From Mycobacterium sp. MBM (GTDB taxonomy: Bacteria; Actinomycetota; Actinomycetes; Mycobacteriales; Mycobacteriaceae): 64,000 nt of DNA. The notes beneath the pieces are model-generated. The model did not search any database. It was not told the origin of the DNA and saw nothing but the letters and a program-made list of their open reading frames with translations. The stretch is taken from NCBI GenBank assembly GCA_021648845.1, contig JAKJHY010000009.1:124001-188000 (forward strand), given 5' to 3'. Positions within the stretch are counted from its first letter, which is position 1. Every line of letters starts with the position of its first letter. Of this stretch, positions 47,240-57,167 are shown piece by piece. The translations under genes were made by a program, and so were the position numbers.

Positions 47240-48475
47240 CTATTGAAAAAGTCTGATGGGATTGACCAGGTCGGCGGTCACGGTCAGCAGCATGTAGCCG
47301 ACCACCATCACCAGCACGACATAGGTGGCGGGCATCAGCTTCAGATAGTTGACCGGCGCCGCGGCGACTTTGCCGCGAGCCGATCGGATCATATTGCGGA
47401 TCTTCTCGAAGACGGCGATCGCGATGTGCCCACCGTCGAACGGCAGCAGCGGGATCAGGTTGATCGCGCCCAGCACGAAGTTCAGCTGGGCGAGGAAGAA
47501 CCAGAACGCCACCCACAGCCCGTGGTCCACGGTGTCACCGCCGATGATGGAGGCGCCGACGACCGAGATCGGGGTCTCGGGGTCTCGCTCTCCGCCGCCG
47601 ATGGCATCGACGAGAGCGCCGATCTTGGTCGGGATCTTGGCCAGCGCCTTCCCGAGTTCGACGGCCAGGTCGCCGGTGAAGGCGAAGGTGGCCGGCACCG
47701 CCGAGAGCGGGTTGTAGTGCGTGGGTCCCGGCGGCAGGGCGGCGCTGACGCCGATCGCCCCGACCGTCTCGGGTGTCTCGGCGTCGGCGGAGGTGAAGCG
47801 CTGGGTGCGCGCGACGTCGACAACGGTGGACAGTCGCTGCCCGTCGCGTTCGTAGACCACCTGGGTGGGGCCGTCCAGCTTGCGGATGGCCGCGGCCATA
47901 TCGGCAAACGTGGCCACATCGGTGTCGCCGACCTTGACGATGGTGTCCCCGCCCTGGATGCCGGCCAACGCGGCAGGCCCCGGGCCGGGCTGCGGGCACG
48001 GACCGTACGGGTCTTCCCCGCCCTTGGCGACCTGCGGTGCCACACAGGACGTTTCACCGACGATGGCGGTGGTCGGCGGATGCAGATTGGGTAGCCCCCA
48101 GATGATCGCGATCGAGTAGATGAGCACCAACCCGATGATGAAGTTCATCGCCGGGCCGGCGAAGAGCACAGCGACCCGCTTCCACACCTTCTGCTTGTAC
48201 ATCGCGTGCGGCCGGTCCTCGGGGGCCATCTCCTCCACCGAGGTCATGCCCGCGATATCGCAGAAGCCGCCCAGCGGCACCGCCTTGACGCCGTACTCGG
48301 TGCTGCCGAGCTTGTTGGGTCGGTGCGTCGACCACAGGGTGGGGCCGAACCCCACGAAATAGCGGCGCACCTTCATCCCGGTGGCCCGGGCCACCCACAT
48401 GTGGCCGCATTCGTGCAAAGCCACCGACACCAGGATGGCCAGCGCGAACGCCACGATGCCGAACGCGAACATCAT
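47240..48475 (-). CDS. rip1: Site-2 metalloprotease Rip1
   Basis: 411 residues starting MMFAFG at ATG 48473-48475, overlapping the dxr stop. An intramembrane zinc protease: HECGH (21-25) in helix 1, a PDZ domain in the middle ([16 protein letters not shown]), and LLPFDGGH near the C-terminus. It matches M. tuberculosis Rip1 (Rv2869c) nearly throughout. Rip1 cleaves membrane anti-sigma factors such as RskA, RslA and RsmA, releasing SigK, SigL and SigM, so it bears on the SigK-like promoter a little to the right. Confidence 0.96.
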   Translation of the reverse strand: MMFAFGIVAFALAILVSVALHECGHMWVARATGMKVRRYFVGFGPTLWSTHRPNKLGSTEYGVKAVPLGGFCDIAGMTSVEEMAPEDRPHAMYKQKVWKRVAVLFAGPAMNFIIGLVLIYSIAIIWGLPNLHPPTTAIVGETSCVAPQVAKGGEDPYGPCPQPGPGPAALAGIQGGDTIVKVGDTDVATFADMAAAIRKLDGPTQVVYERDGQRLSTVVDVARTQRFTSADAETPETVGAIGVSAALPPGPTHYNPLSAVPATFAFTGDLAVELGKALAKIPTKIGALVDAIGGGERDPETPISVVGASIIGGDTVDHGLWVAFWFFLAQLNFVLGAINLIPLLPFDGGHIAIAVFEKIRNMIRSARGKVAAAPVNYLKLMPATYVVLVMVVGYMLLTVTADLVNPIRLFQ

Positions 48476-49641
48476 CGGCTTGCTACTACCTCCCGGTTCA
48501 CTGCACTGCGGGCCCGGTCGCGGGCCCACTCCTGCGCGTCGAGTATCTCCTCCACGGTAGCCGGTTCTGCAGCCCACTGATCTGCGGCGTGCAGCACATC
48601 GGCCACGGTGCGCACAATGGCCGGGAACTTCAGCCGGCCCGCCAGGAAGGCCTCCGCCGCCTCTTCGTTGGCGGCGTTGTAGACCGCGGTCAGGCAGCCG
48701 CCCCGCTCGCCGGCCTGCCGGGCCAGGTTCACCGCCGGGAATACCGCATCGTCGAGCGGCTCGAACGTCCAGGTCGAGGCGGTCCGCCAGTCACAGGCGG
48801 CCGCCGCGCCGGGAACCCGCTGCGGCCAGCCCAACGCCAGCGCGATGGGCAGCCGCATATCGGGTGGGCTGGCCTGCGCGATGGTCGATCCGTCGACGAA
48901 GGTCACCATGGAATGCACGATGGATTGCGGATGCACCACCACATCGATGCGGTCGTAGTCGATACCGAACAGCAGGTGCGTCTCGATCAGCTCGAGCCCC
49001 TTGTTCACCAGCGAGGCCGAGTTCAGGGTGTTCATCGGGCCCATCGACCAGGTGGGGTGCGCACCGGCCTGTTCGGGGGTGACGGCCTCCAGGTCCGCGG
49101 CGCTCCAGCCGCGGAACGGCCCGCCCGAGGCGGTCAGCACCAGCCGGTCGACCTCTTCGGCACCGCCGGAGCGCAGACACTGGGCCAGCGCCGAATGCTC
49201 GGAATCGACGGGCACGATCTGGCCCGGTGCGGCCGCCTTGAGCACCAGCGGTCCGCCCGCGACCAACGACTCCTTGTTGGCCAGCGCCAGCCGAGCGCCA
49301 CTGTGCAGCACCGCCAGCGTCGGTTTGAGACCGAGTGCACCGACGAGTGCGTTGAGCACCACATCGGCCTCGGTCTCCTCGACGATGCGGGTCGCCGCAG
49401 ACTCCCCGATATGGGGCACATCGCCGATCGCTTCCGCGGCCCGCGGATCGGCGACGGCAAGGTTGGTCACCCCGGTCTGGGCGCGTTGCGCGGCCAGCAG
49501 GTCGGCGTTGCCGCCGCCCGCGGCCAGCCCGACGAGTTCGAAGCGGTCCGGGTTGGCGGCGATGACCTCCAGCGCCTGGGTGCCGATGGAACCGGTGCTG
49601 CCCAGGATGAGGACGCGGCAGCGGGAGGCGGGGGACGTCAC
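48472..49641 (-). CDS. dxr: 1-deoxy-D-xylulose 5-phosphate reductoisomerase
   Basis: 389 residues from GTG at 49639-49641. The second step of the non-mevalonate pathway, NADPH-dependent. [14 protein letters not shown] binds [37 protein letters not shown] and the metal/active-site loop PQSIVHSMV are present. The frame is open a further 123 bases upstream, but the family N-terminus begins at [13 protein letters not shown]. It overlaps rip1. Confidence 0.96.
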   Translation of the reverse strand: MTSPASRCRVLILGSTGSIGTQALEVIAANPDRFELVGLAAGGGNADLLAAQRAQTGVTNLAVADPRAAEAIGDVPHIGESAATRIVEETEADVVLNALVGALGLKPTLAVLHSGARLALANKESLVAGGPLVLKAAAPGQIVPVDSEHSALAQCLRSGGAEEVDRLVLTASGGPFRGWSAADLEAVTPEQAGAHPTWSMGPMNTLNSASLVNKGLELIETHLLFGIDYDRIDVVVHPQSIVHSMVTFVDGSTIAQASPPDMRLPIALALGWPQRVPGAAAACDWRTASTWTFEPLDDAVFPAVNLARQAGERGGCLTAVYNAANEEAAEAFLAGRLKFPAIVRTVADVLHAADQWAAEPATVEEILDAQEWARDRARSAVNREVVASR

Positions 49642-49673
49642 CGGTTCATTGTGCCCCTCATTTCGAACCGAAC

Positions 49674-49700
49674 CCATCCGGACGCCCGGTTGCGCCGAAT
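49674..49700 (+). promoter_or_regulatory. SigK-type promoter of the fasciclin genes
   Basis: CCATCC (49674-49679), 15 bases, CCGAAT (49695-49700). These hexamers match the -35 and -10 elements reported for SigK at mpt83/mpt70 in M. tuberculosis. The start codon is at 49763. Confidence 0.6.
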
Positions 49701-49762
49701 CACGTGTGTACGGCGAAACGGGTCCGGCACCGGCCGGCCCGCCAACAAGGAAGTTGAGCCAC

Positions 49763-50455
49763 ATGACACTGACTCACACACAGACGACCCCTCATCGGAT
49801 CGCCATCGCCGGAATCGCCGCGGTGGCAGCGCTCGGGCTGTCCGCGTGTTCGGGCGGCAGCTCGACCACCGAGAGCAGCGCCAGCGAGGCCAGCTCGTCG
49901 ATGTCATCGATGACCTCGTCGATGGCGCCCGAAACCACCAGCTCCGCCGCCGCCCCCGCCAGTGGCCTGATCGGCTCCGGATGCGCCGCCTATGCCGAGC
50001 AGGTGCCGTCCGGCCCGGGCTCGGTGTCGGGCATGGCCGCAGACCCGGTCACGGTGGCCGCATCGAACAACCCCATGCTCACGACGCTGACGCAGGCCCT
50101 GTCCGGTCAGCTCAACCCCAACGTCAACCTCGTCGACACCCTCAACGGCGGCGAGTTCACCGTGTTCGCACCGACCGATGACGCGTTCGCCAAGATCGAC
50201 CCGGCGACCCTGGAAACCCTCAAGACCGATTCGGACCTGCTGACCTCGATCCTGACCTACCACGTGGTGCCGGGCCAGGCGAGCCCCGACCAGGTCGTCG
50301 GTGAGCACGCGACGGTCCAGGGCGACATGGTCACCGTCACCGGCGCCGGTGACGACCTCAAGGTCAACGACGCGGGCCTGGTGTGCGGTGGCGTGCAGAC
50401 CGCCAACGCCACCGTGTACATGATCGACACCGTGTTGATGCCCCCGGCCGCCTGA
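49763..50455 (+). CDS. mpt83: MPT83-like fasciclin lipoprotein
   Basis: 230 residues from ATG at 49763 with AAGGAAG upstream. A signal peptide with lipobox ALGLSAC (Cys near 29) is followed by a Ser/Thr-rich linker (about 30-70) and one fasciclin (FAS1) domain: [20 protein letters not shown] and [18 protein letters not shown] surface lipoprotein. It is closely similar to the next gene product, from which it differs by acylation and linker. Ortholog of Rv2873 by position and sequence; the SigK-like promoter fits this. Confidence 0.92.
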   Translation: MTLTHTQTTPHRIAIAGIAAVAALGLSACSGGSSTTESSASEASSSMSSMTSSMAPETTSSAAAPASGLIGSGCAAYAEQVPSGPGSVSGMAADPVTVAASNNPMLTTLTQALSGQLNPNVNLVDTLNGGEFTVFAPTDDAFAKIDPATLETLKTDSDLLTSILTYHVVPGQASPDQVVGEHATVQGDMVTVTGAGDDLKVNDAGLVCGGVQTANATVYMIDTVLMPPAA

Positions 50456-50474
50456 GCCGCACCTGCCGGGTGAA

Positions 50475-50529
50475 CCGATGAGCCGGCGAGGCAGCCATTT
50501 CCCCCGACCTGGCTGCCTCGCCTCATCGG
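50475..50529 (+). terminator. Long hairpin between the two fasciclin genes
   Basis: CGAGGCAGCC (50487-50496) pairs with GGCTGCCTCG (50511-50520) around a 14-base loop. Outside it CCGATGAG (50475-50482) pairs with CTCATCGG (50522-50529), with CCGG opposite a single C. It may end or attenuate transcription from the upstream gene, or stabilise a processed message. Confidence 0.6.
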
Positions 50530-50582
50530 AGCCGACCATTCCCAACCCAGAAGCCATGACGATCACACGAAGGATCACCTCG

Positions 50583-51188
50583 ATGAATTTCTCGATGAAC
50601 ACCCAGAAGATCGCCGGCGTCGCCTGTGCCGCAGCGGCCGCGTCCGGCCTGCTGTTCGCCTCGACCGGTGTCGCCAACGCCGAACTCGTCGGCCCGGGCT
50701 GCGCGGCCTACGCGGCACAGAACCCGGCCGGCCCGGCTTCGGTGACCGGGATGATGCAGGACCCGGTGGCCGTCGCGGCATCGAACAACCCCATGCTCAC
50801 CACGCTGACGCAGGCCCTCTCCGGTCAGCTCAACCCCCACGTCAACCTGGTCGACACGCTCAACAGCGCGCCGTCGCTGACGGTGTTCGCCCCCACCGAT
50901 GAAGCGTTCGCGAAGATCGACCCGGCCACCATCGAGAAGCTCAAGACCGATTCGGCGCTACTGACCAGCATCCTGACCTACCACGTGGTGGAGGGACAGG
51001 CCAGCCCCGAGCAGGTCGTCGGCATGCACAAGACCATGCAGGGTGCCGATGTGACCGTCACCAACGCGGCCATGATGGGGATGCCTGCCGACCTCAAGGT
51101 CAACGACGCGTCAGTGGTGTGCGGCGGCGTGCAGACCGCCAATGCCACCGTGTATCTCATCGACACGGTGCTGATGCCGCCCATGTGA
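50583..51188 (+). CDS. mpt70: MPT70-like secreted fasciclin protein
   Basis: 201 residues from ATG at 50583 with AAGGA 9 bases upstream (ATG at 50556 is an alternative). A Sec signal peptide ends at STGVANA, before [14 protein letters not shown]. There is no lipobox, so it should be released. One FAS1 domain almost identical to the upstream protein ([20 protein letters not shown] is shared). Matches Rv2875. No second SigK motif is visible directly upstream, so it may depend on the upstream promoter. Confidence 0.92.
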   Translation: MNFSMNTQKIAGVACAAAAASGLLFASTGVANAELVGPGCAAYAAQNPAGPASVTGMMQDPVAVAASNNPMLTTLTQALSGQLNPHVNLVDTLNSAPSLTVFAPTDEAFAKIDPATIEKLKTDSALLTSILTYHVVEGQASPEQVVGMHKTMQGADVTVTNAAMMGMPADLKVNDASVVCGGVQTANATVYLIDTVLMPPM

Positions 51189-51203
51189 TCCTGTGTCAGC
51201 GAT

Positions 51204-51236
51204 ATCAGCCCGGCCGTTGCACACGGCCGGGCTGAT
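51204..51236 (+). terminator. Perfect 14-pair terminator hairpin after mpt70
   Basis: ATCAGCCCGGCCGT (51204-51217), loop TGCAC, ACGGCCGGGCTGAT (51223-51236). A strong GC-rich stem 15 bases beyond the stop; no U-tract beyond a single T. Confidence 0.85.
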
Positions 51237-51299
51237 TCGTGCGCGGCCCCCTTTTGGCAGCGCGGCCATCCAATCACCTTGCGGTGACGAATAACTCAC

Positions 51300-52997
51300 A
51301 TGATGACTCTGGTCGCGATCGGCTTCCTCGGCGGCCTCATCACGGGTATCTCGCCGTGCATTCTGCCGGTGCTGCCGGTGATCTTCTTCTCCGGCAGCAC
51401 CGTCGAGACCGCCGCGCCCGCGTTGTCGTCCCGTCTGCGGCCCTATGTCGTGATCGCCGGGCTGGTACTGAGTTTCAGTCTCGTGACCCTGGCCGGGTCG
51501 GCCCTGTTGTCGTGGCTGCAGCTACCGCAGGACACGATCCGCTGGGCGGCGCTGATCGCGCTGGTGGCGATCGGTCTCGGGTTGATGTTCCCGCGGGTGG
51601 AGGCGCTGCTGGAAAAGCCTTTCTCTCGGCTGCCGCAGCGCCAGTTCGGTTCGGGCAAGAGCGGGTTCGCACTCGGATTGACCTTGGGGGTGCTTTACGT
51701 GCCGTGCGCGGGCCCGGTGCTGGCCGCGATCGTGGTCGCCGGGGCGACGGGCACGGTCGGCGTCGAGATCATCGCCCTCACGTGCGCCTTCGCCGTCGGC
51801 GCCGCCCTGCCCCTGCTGTTCTTCGCCCTGGCCGGGCGGCGGGTGAGCACCCGCGTCGCCGCCTTCCGCCGTCGCCAACGCGAGATCCGGCTCGTCGCAG
51901 GCGTCGTCACGATCCTGCTTGCCGTCGCGCTGGTATTCGATCTGCCGGCGGTGCTGCAGCGCGCGATCCCCGACTACACCGCCGCCCTGCAGCAGCAGGT
52001 CGGTGGCGAGGAGCAACTCCGCGAACAGCTCAACCTCGGTGGTCTTGTCAATGAGCAGAACGCCCAGTTGTCCAACTGCACCAACGGGGCACCCGAGCTG
52101 GAAAGGTGCGGCACCGCACCGGATATCAGGGGTATCACCGCGTGGCTGAACACGCCCGGCGGTGCGCCCATCGACCTCGAGGCACTGCGCGGCAAGGTCG
52201 TGCTCATCGACTTCTGGGCGTATTCGTGCATCAACTGCCAGCGAGCGACCCCGCATCTGGTCGACTGGTACGAGACCTACCGTGACCGCGGCTTGGAGGT
52301 GATCGGGGTACACACCCCGGAGTACGCCTTCGAGAAGGTGCAGGCCAATGTCGTGGCCGGCGCCCGGGACCTCGGTATCACGTATCCGGTGGCCATGGAC
52401 AACGCGTTCTCGACGTGGACCAACTATCGCAACCGCTACTGGCCGGCGCACTATCTGATCGACAGACAGGGCGTCGTGCGGCACATCAAATTCGGTGAGG
52501 GCGACTACGACACCACCGAACGGCTGATCCGGCAACTACTCTCGGACGGCGACGACGCGTCGTTACCGCCCGCGACCGAACGCGCCGACGGCACGCCGAC
52601 GACTCCCACCACGCCCGAGACCTACTTCAGCGTGGGAAAGGTGGTCAACTACGGCGGCGCCGGCATCTATGACGAGGGCACCCACACCTTCGACTTCCCC
52701 GCCCGGCTGGCCGAGGATCGGTTCGCGCTGCGCGGGCGCTGGGCGCTGGACTACCAGGGGCTCACCGCACGGTCCGACGGTGCGGCGATCGCGCTGAACT
52801 ACCACGCCCGCAACGTCTATCTCGTGGTGGGCGGTACGGGCACCGTGCGGATCACCCGCGACGGTGTCAGCACCGCACTGCCGGTCAGCGGCCCACCGAA
52901 CATGCGCCAGATCGTCGCCGATGACGCCGACGGCGCGGGATCCCTTGAGGTGTCCTTCGATGACGGATTGCAGGCGTACTCGTTCACCTACGGCTGA
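51300..52997 (+). CDS. dipZ: DipZ: CcdA-thioredoxin-CBM-like fusion
   Basis: 565 residues from ATG at 51300. An N-terminal CcdA-type membrane domain with six helices and the paired Cys of [11 protein letters not shown] and LYVPCAGPV. An extracytoplasmic thioredoxin-like domain (about 270-420) with [18 protein letters not shown] carries C-x-x-C. The C-terminal beta domain (about 430-565) is carbohydrate-binding-like. It carries reducing power across the membrane to exported thiols. Matches Rv2874; here it lies after rather than between the fasciclin genes. Its stop is followed at once by the convergent LLM gene. Confidence 0.95.
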   Translation: MMTLVAIGFLGGLITGISPCILPVLPVIFFSGSTVETAAPALSSRLRPYVVIAGLVLSFSLVTLAGSALLSWLQLPQDTIRWAALIALVAIGLGLMFPRVEALLEKPFSRLPQRQFGSGKSGFALGLTLGVLYVPCAGPVLAAIVVAGATGTVGVEIIALTCAFAVGAALPLLFFALAGRRVSTRVAAFRRRQREIRLVAGVVTILLAVALVFDLPAVLQRAIPDYTAALQQQVGGEEQLREQLNLGGLVNEQNAQLSNCTNGAPELERCGTAPDIRGITAWLNTPGGAPIDLEALRGKVVLIDFWAYSCINCQRATPHLVDWYETYRDRGLEVIGVHTPEYAFEKVQANVVAGARDLGITYPVAMDNAFSTWTNYRNRYWPAHYLIDRQGVVRHIKFGEGDYDTTERLIRQLLSDGDDASLPPATERADGTPTTPTTPETYFSVGKVVNYGGAGIYDEGTHTFDFPARLAEDRFALRGRWALDYQGLTARSDGAAIALNYHARNVYLVVGGTGTVRITRDGVSTALPVSGPPNMRQIVADDADGAGSLEVSFDDGLQAYSFTYG

Positions 52998-52998
52998 G

Positions 52999-53853
52999 CT
53001 ACCGGAACGCGCTGATGATCTTGTCGGCGAACCGCAGTGTGGCACCGCGCCGCTCCTCGGCGGTCTTCCCGGCGGCCCACGGGGCCACCAGGACGGCGGT
53101 GATACCGGCTTCTTCGGCGCGCTGATACAGCTGCACCGACGGTGGATCCAGCAACGCGAGCAACACCTCGAACGGCTGGTCGCCGCGGCCGTATTCGCGT
53201 CGCAACGCGGTCAGTCGGTCGATGTGGCGCACCGCTTCGTCCAGCAGGTACGCGGTGCCGACCCAGCCGTCACACAGCCGGGCGGCACGGCGCAGCGCTG
53301 CCTCGGATTCCCCGCCGCACAGGATCGGCACGGGCGCGGGCGGATGCGGTTCCAGCATCAGTTCGGGGACGCGATAGTGCTCGCCGCTCCAGGACACCCA
53401 GCCGCCGCGCCACAGCGCGCGCAGCGCCGGGATCATTTCGTCGAGCCGTTTGCCGCGGGTGGCGAAATCCTGGCCCATCAGCTCGTACTCCTCACGCATC
53501 CAGCCGACCCCGACACCGAGGGACACCCGACCCCCGGAGACCTCGGCCGCGGTCGCCACCACCTTGGCGACGTCCAGCAGCGGCCGCGACGGCGCCACGT
53601 AGACCGCATTGGAGAAGCGCAGTCGCGTGGTCAGGGCGGCCATGGCGCCGATCATCACCCAGGAGTCCGGCCACGCGGTCTCCGGGGCCCAGCCCGGTTT
53701 CCCGCTGTCCGACGGGTACCGCGATGTCAGCTCCCGCGGGTAGATCATGTGGTCGGCGCAGATCAGGCCGTCGAACTGGGCCTCGTCGAGGATCTGCGCG
53801 AGTTCGAGCGCCTCCCGGGCGGACATGAACGGCGTGCCGCTCCAGAACTGCAC
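52999..53853 (-). CDS. LLM-class F420-dependent oxidoreductase
   Basis: 284 residues from GTG at 53851-53853. A luciferase-like TIM barrel: FDGLICADHMIYP, GGRVSLGVGVGWMREEYELMG and PILCGGESEAALRRAARLCDGW. Mycobacteria use coenzyme F420 with this family; the substrate is unknown. One base separates its start from the APC permease stop, so the two genes are co-transcribed. Confidence 0.9.
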   Translation of the reverse strand: MQFWSGTPFMSAREALELAQILDEAQFDGLICADHMIYPRELTSRYPSDSGKPGWAPETAWPDSWVMIGAMAALTTRLRFSNAVYVAPSRPLLDVAKVVATAAEVSGGRVSLGVGVGWMREEYELMGQDFATRGKRLDEMIPALRALWRGGWVSWSGEHYRVPELMLEPHPPAPVPILCGGESEAALRRAARLCDGWVGTAYLLDEAVRHIDRLTALRREYGRGDQPFEVLLALLDPPSVQLYQRAEEAGITAVLVAPWAAGKTAEERRGATLRFADKIISAFR

Positions 53854-53854
53854 C

Positions 53855-55384
53855 TCAGCGCACTCCCGGCGAGATTCCGGCCTCGCGCTTGCCGAGCAGC
53901 GAATGCCGTCGGCCGTAAAACAGGTAGACCAGCACCCCCAGCCCCATCCAGACGGCGAACCGCACCCAGGTCAGGCCGGTGAGATTCAACATCAGCCACA
54001 GGCAGGCCACGATCGAGGCGATCGGCAGCAGCGGTACCCAGGGCACCCGGAACCCGCGCTTGAGGTCGGGCCGGGTGCGCCGCAGCACGATCACCCCGGC
54101 GGACACCAGCACGAAGGCGAACAGCGTGCCGACGTTGACCATCTCCTCCAGCTTGCCGACCGGGAACACCGACGCCGCGACGGCGATCAGCACCGCGACC
54201 AGCACGGTGATGCGCACCGGTGTGCCGTGGTCACCGGTGCGTGCCAGCGGTCGCGGCAGCAGGCCGTCGCGCGACATCGCGAAAAGCACCCGCGACAGAC
54301 CCAGCATCAGCACCATGACCACCGTGGTGAGGCCGGCCAGCGCGCCGATGGAGATGACCTTGGCAGCCCAGCCCACCCCGTTCAGCTCGAAGGCGGTCGC
54401 CAGGTTCGGATGCCCCGCACCGGCCGCCTTCAGGTCGGTATAGGACGCCATACCGGCGAGCACCACCGAGACGGCCACGTAGAGCACCGTGACGATGGCC
54501 AGCGAGGCCAGGATGCCCTTGGCCACATCGCGCTGCGGGTCTCTGGTCTCCTCGGCGGTGGTCGCAACGACGTCGAAGCCGATGAAGGCGAAGAACACGA
54601 TCGAGGCGCCGGCCAGTAACCCGTACACGCCGTAGTGGCTGCTGGCGGCTCCGGTCAGCAGGGAGAACAGCGACTGGTCCAGCCCGGAGCCCGCAGCGTC
54701 GGTGCCGGTCTCGGCCGGCGGGATGAACGGGTGGTAGTTGGCCACCTTGATGTAGAACGCGCCGACGATCACCACCAGCAGGACGACCGAGACCTTGATG
54801 GCGGTGATCACCAGACTGAAATGCGACGACAGTTTGGTGCCCATGACCAGCAGAACGGCCACCACACCGACGATCAGCAGCGCTCCCCAGTCGAGGTCCA
54901 GCGGGCCGATCGCGGCGGTCCCGCCGGAGAACCCGAAGACGGTACCCAGGTAGCTGGACCAGCCCTTCGCCACGACGGCGGCGCCGATGGCGAACTCCAG
55001 GATCAGGTCCCACCCGATGATCCACGCGACGAATTCTCCGAAGGTCGCGTAGGAGAACGTGTAGGCGCTGCCCGCCACCGGCACCGCCGAGGCGAACTCG
55101 GCGTAACAGAGCGCGGCCAGCCCGCAGGTGACGGCGGCGAGCAGGAAGGACACCGAGATTGCCGGTCCGGTGAGGTTCGCGGCCGTCGAGGCGGTGACGG
55201 TGAAGATGCCGGCGCCGACCACGACGGACACCCCGAACACGGTGAGGTCCCACCAGGTGAGGTCTTTGCGGAGCCGAGTTCCCGGTTCGTCGGTGTCGGC
55301 GATCGACTGCTCGACCGATTTTCTGCGCCAACTGGTGATCACGCTCCGCAAGGTACCCATTGCAGACCCGTTCTCATGCCCCAT
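53855..55384 (-). CDS. APC-family amino acid permease
   Basis: About 509 residues from ATG at 55382-55384, preceded by GGAGGG; ATG at 55358 would also be in frame. About 13 helices in the CAT-type (YfnA-like) subgroup: VFGVSVVVGAGIFTVTA in helix 1, GSAYTFSYATFGEF, ASIVFFAFIGFDVVATTAEE. It imports a cationic or other amino acid by proton symport; the exact substrate is not visible. Divergent from the DUF2631 gene. Confidence 0.9.
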   Translation of the reverse strand: MGHENGSAMGTLRSVITSWRRKSVEQSIADTDEPGTRLRKDLTWWDLTVFGVSVVVGAGIFTVTASTAANLTGPAISVSFLLAAVTCGLAALCYAEFASAVPVAGSAYTFSYATFGEFVAWIIGWDLILEFAIGAAVVAKGWSSYLGTVFGFSGGTAAIGPLDLDWGALLIVGVVAVLLVMGTKLSSHFSLVITAIKVSVVLLVVIVGAFYIKVANYHPFIPPAETGTDAAGSGLDQSLFSLLTGAASSHYGVYGLLAGASIVFFAFIGFDVVATTAEETRDPQRDVAKGILASLAIVTVLYVAVSVVLAGMASYTDLKAAGAGHPNLATAFELNGVGWAAKVISIGALAGLTTVVMVLMLGLSRVLFAMSRDGLLPRPLARTGDHGTPVRITVLVAVLIAVAASVFPVGKLEEMVNVGTLFAFVLVSAGVIVLRRTRPDLKRGFRVPWVPLLPIASIVACLWLMLNLTGLTWVRFAVWMGLGVLVYLFYGRRHSLLGKREAGISPGVR

Positions 55385-55451
55385 CGGGCGATATCCCTCC
55401 GGTGTGCCAGAATGACCGCAGTAGATCCGGGCATTCGCGTGAGGAGTAACC

Positions 55452-55706
55452 GTGGGCAAGACCGAGGTCGAGCGCTACAACGGCGTCGACGTGGAAGACG
55501 TGCCGTCGGCGAAATGGGGCTGGTCCGTCGAGAACCCGCGCGTCCTGCACATCATCGGCATCTTCGGTGCGTTGTTCATGTTGGCCCTCACCCACGGTAA
55601 CCATGTCGGGCATGTCGAGGATGTCTTCCTGATCCTGTTCGCGGTGGTCATCGCGGGCACCGTGGCCCGGGACTGGATCGCGCGCAGCCGCGGTTGGTAC
55701 CGCTAA
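55452..55706 (+). CDS. DUF2631 small membrane protein
   Basis: 84 residues from GTG with AGGAG upstream. [20 protein letters not shown] is the DUF2631 N-terminus, followed by two predicted helices ([20 protein letters not shown] and [14 protein letters not shown]). Matches Rv2876. Function unknown. A hairpin just past the stop ends both this and the convergent gene. Confidence 0.92.
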   Translation: MGKTEVERYNGVDVEDVPSAKWGWSVENPRVLHIIGIFGALFMLALTHGNHVGHVEDVFLILFAVVIAGTVARDWIARSRGWYR

Positions 55707-55719
55707 CCCGCTCAACCGA

Positions 55720-55754
55720 GAACGCCCCGCATCCGTCAGGGTGCCGGGGCGTTC
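55720..55754. terminator. Bidirectional hairpin between convergent genes
   Basis: GAACGCCCCG (55720-55729) pairs perfectly with CGGGGCGTTC (55745-55754) around a 15-base loop. It stands 14 bases after the DUF2631 stop and 11 bases after the convergent hypothetical gene. Confidence 0.8.
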
Positions 55755-55764
55755 GTCGTTGCGG

Positions 55765-56349
55765 TCAACGGACGGCGGTGAGGTCCGGCCCGTCCGCCGG
55801 GTACCAGAGTGCGCAGCTGTGGAACTGCTCGACCGGCGACACCGCGGTGGGGATGCCGGCCGCAGCCAAGGCCTGCGCCTTGAAGGCCCGCGCGGCGGTG
55901 CTGAGCCGGTACTGCGTGCGATCGACGCGGTAGCCGACATCGGTCGTGCTGCACTGACCCCACATGGTGACCTCGGCGGTGCCGCGCCGCAGCGCCCCGG
56001 TGACACGACGACGCAGCCCCTGGTCGGTGGCGAACAGGCCTGCGGGAATGGCCAGCGCGGCGGGTTCGGCCGGCAGTTCCCTGGCGTCGCGTCCGGGATA
56101 CCAGGTCCGGACGCCGAGGATTTCCAGCGGCCGCACATCGCAGGACTCCGGGACGACGACGTTGACCTTCCAGCCGGCGCGGACCCGGTCGCAGAGCCAG
56201 CCGCCCGCTCCGGCAACCACATCGGACGCATCGGCGGCCACCACGGTGAGGTCGTAGGACAGCAGGGCGGTCTCTGACGGGCGGACACCCACGCCCGGGC
56301 GTTCGGCGAACAGACGACGCTCATCGGGCCTGATCGGGCTAGCTTTCAC
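55765..56349 (-). CDS. Conserved hypothetical protein, 194 residues
   Basis: I do not recognise a family. 194 residues, no signal peptide or membrane helix. Visible features: two Cys before and after the middle (GGWLCDRVRAGW, VVVPESCDVRPLE), a later QCSTTDVGYRVD and a C-terminal EQFHSCALWYPADGPDL. GWLCDRVRAGWKVNVVVPES followed by ILGVRTWYPG suggests an alpha/beta fold. It is divergent from the DUF427 gene across 94 bases containing a promoter-like element repeated at 62947, so it may belong to the catabolic regulon. It could be a sensor or an accessory protein. Confidence 0.75.
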   Translation of the reverse strand: MKASPIRPDERRLFAERPGVGVRPSETALLSYDLTVVAADASDVVAGAGGWLCDRVRAGWKVNVVVPESCDVRPLEILGVRTWYPGRDARELPAEPAALAIPAGLFATDQGLRRRVTGALRRGTAEVTMWGQCSTTDVGYRVDRTQYRLSTAARAFKAQALAAAGIPTAVSPVEQFHSCALWYPADGPDLTAVR

Positions 56350-56409
56350 GATTGGCGTCTCCTTCGCGATCCAGGGGTGGGTGGAGTCGGCGGGGCAGTT
56401 CCATCAGCG

Positions 56410-56435
56410 TGACATTTATTCCACAATCTGTAAAG
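56410..56435 (+). promoter_or_regulatory. Shared catabolic-cluster element, copy 1
   Basis: TGACATTT (56410-56417), 11 bases, TGTAAAG (56429-56435). Read as a sigma-A promoter, GTGACA is the -35 and TAAAGC the -10 element with 16 bases between. The same words and spacing occur at 62947. It ends 8 bases before the ATG at 56444, so the transcript would be nearly leaderless or the element an operator. Confidence 0.55.
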
Positions 56436-56443
56436 CTTTCGAT

Positions 56444-57142
56444 ATGACGCTGTACGCCGGGCGGGGACCCTTGAGTCGTGACCCCGCCGGTCGGTTCTTT
56501 CCGCCGATACCCGACGATCTGGTGTTCATCGAACCGCACCCTCGACGCATCCAGGCGATCGTGAAGGGCCGCACGGTGATCGACACCGAGGCGGCCCTGC
56601 TGGTGCACCGCCGCGATCACCCCCTGAGTTATGCGTTCCCCGCCGATATCACCGGCGACCTACCCACCGAACCGGTGCCGCAGCGGCCCGGATATGTGCG
56701 GGTGCCCTGGGATGCGGTCGACCGCTGGATCGAGGAGGGGCGTCCCCTGGTGCACTATCCGCCGAACCCCTACCACCGGGTGGACTGCCTGCCCACCGAC
56801 CGGGGTCTGCGGGTCAGTGTCGGCGGTACGGTTCTGGTGGACACCACTGACACCGTGATTGTCTACGAGACCTCGCTGGCACCACGGTTGTACGTCGCTC
56901 CGACGCAGGTGCGCACCGAGCTGTTGCGCCGCAGCGAGACCACCAGCTACTGCAACTACAAGGGCCACGCCACCTACTGGTCGGCGATCATCGGCGAGCA
57001 GCTCGTTGCCGATGTGGCATGGAGCTACGCCGAGACCATGCCGGAATCGATTGCCATCACCGGGTTTCTGAGCTTCGACGAGACTCGCACCGAGACACTG
57101 GCCGAGCTGCCCGCCGACGCGGGCGACCCGTGCGGCTGCTGA
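56444..57142 (+). CDS. DUF427 domain protein
   Basis: 232 residues from ATG at 56444. It contains two related DUF427-type beta units: IQAIVKGRTVIDTEAALLVH with PLSYAFPADI, and LRVSVGGTVLVDTTDTVIVY with APRLYVAPTQV. RRSETTSYCNYKGHATYWSA is the family core, and a short Cys-rich tail GDPCGC ends it. The function of the family is unknown. It is the first gene of the rightward pair DUF427-SRPBCC. Confidence 0.9.
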   Translation: MTLYAGRGPLSRDPAGRFFPPIPDDLVFIEPHPRRIQAIVKGRTVIDTEAALLVHRRDHPLSYAFPADITGDLPTEPVPQRPGYVRVPWDAVDRWIEEGRPLVHYPPNPYHRVDCLPTDRGLRVSVGGTVLVDTTDTVIVYETSLAPRLYVAPTQVRTELLRRSETTSYCNYKGHATYWSAIIGEQLVADVAWSYAETMPESIAITGFLSFDETRTETLAELPADAGDPCGC

Positions 57143-57167
57143 CCCCGGCCCCTTCGAGAGGAATATC

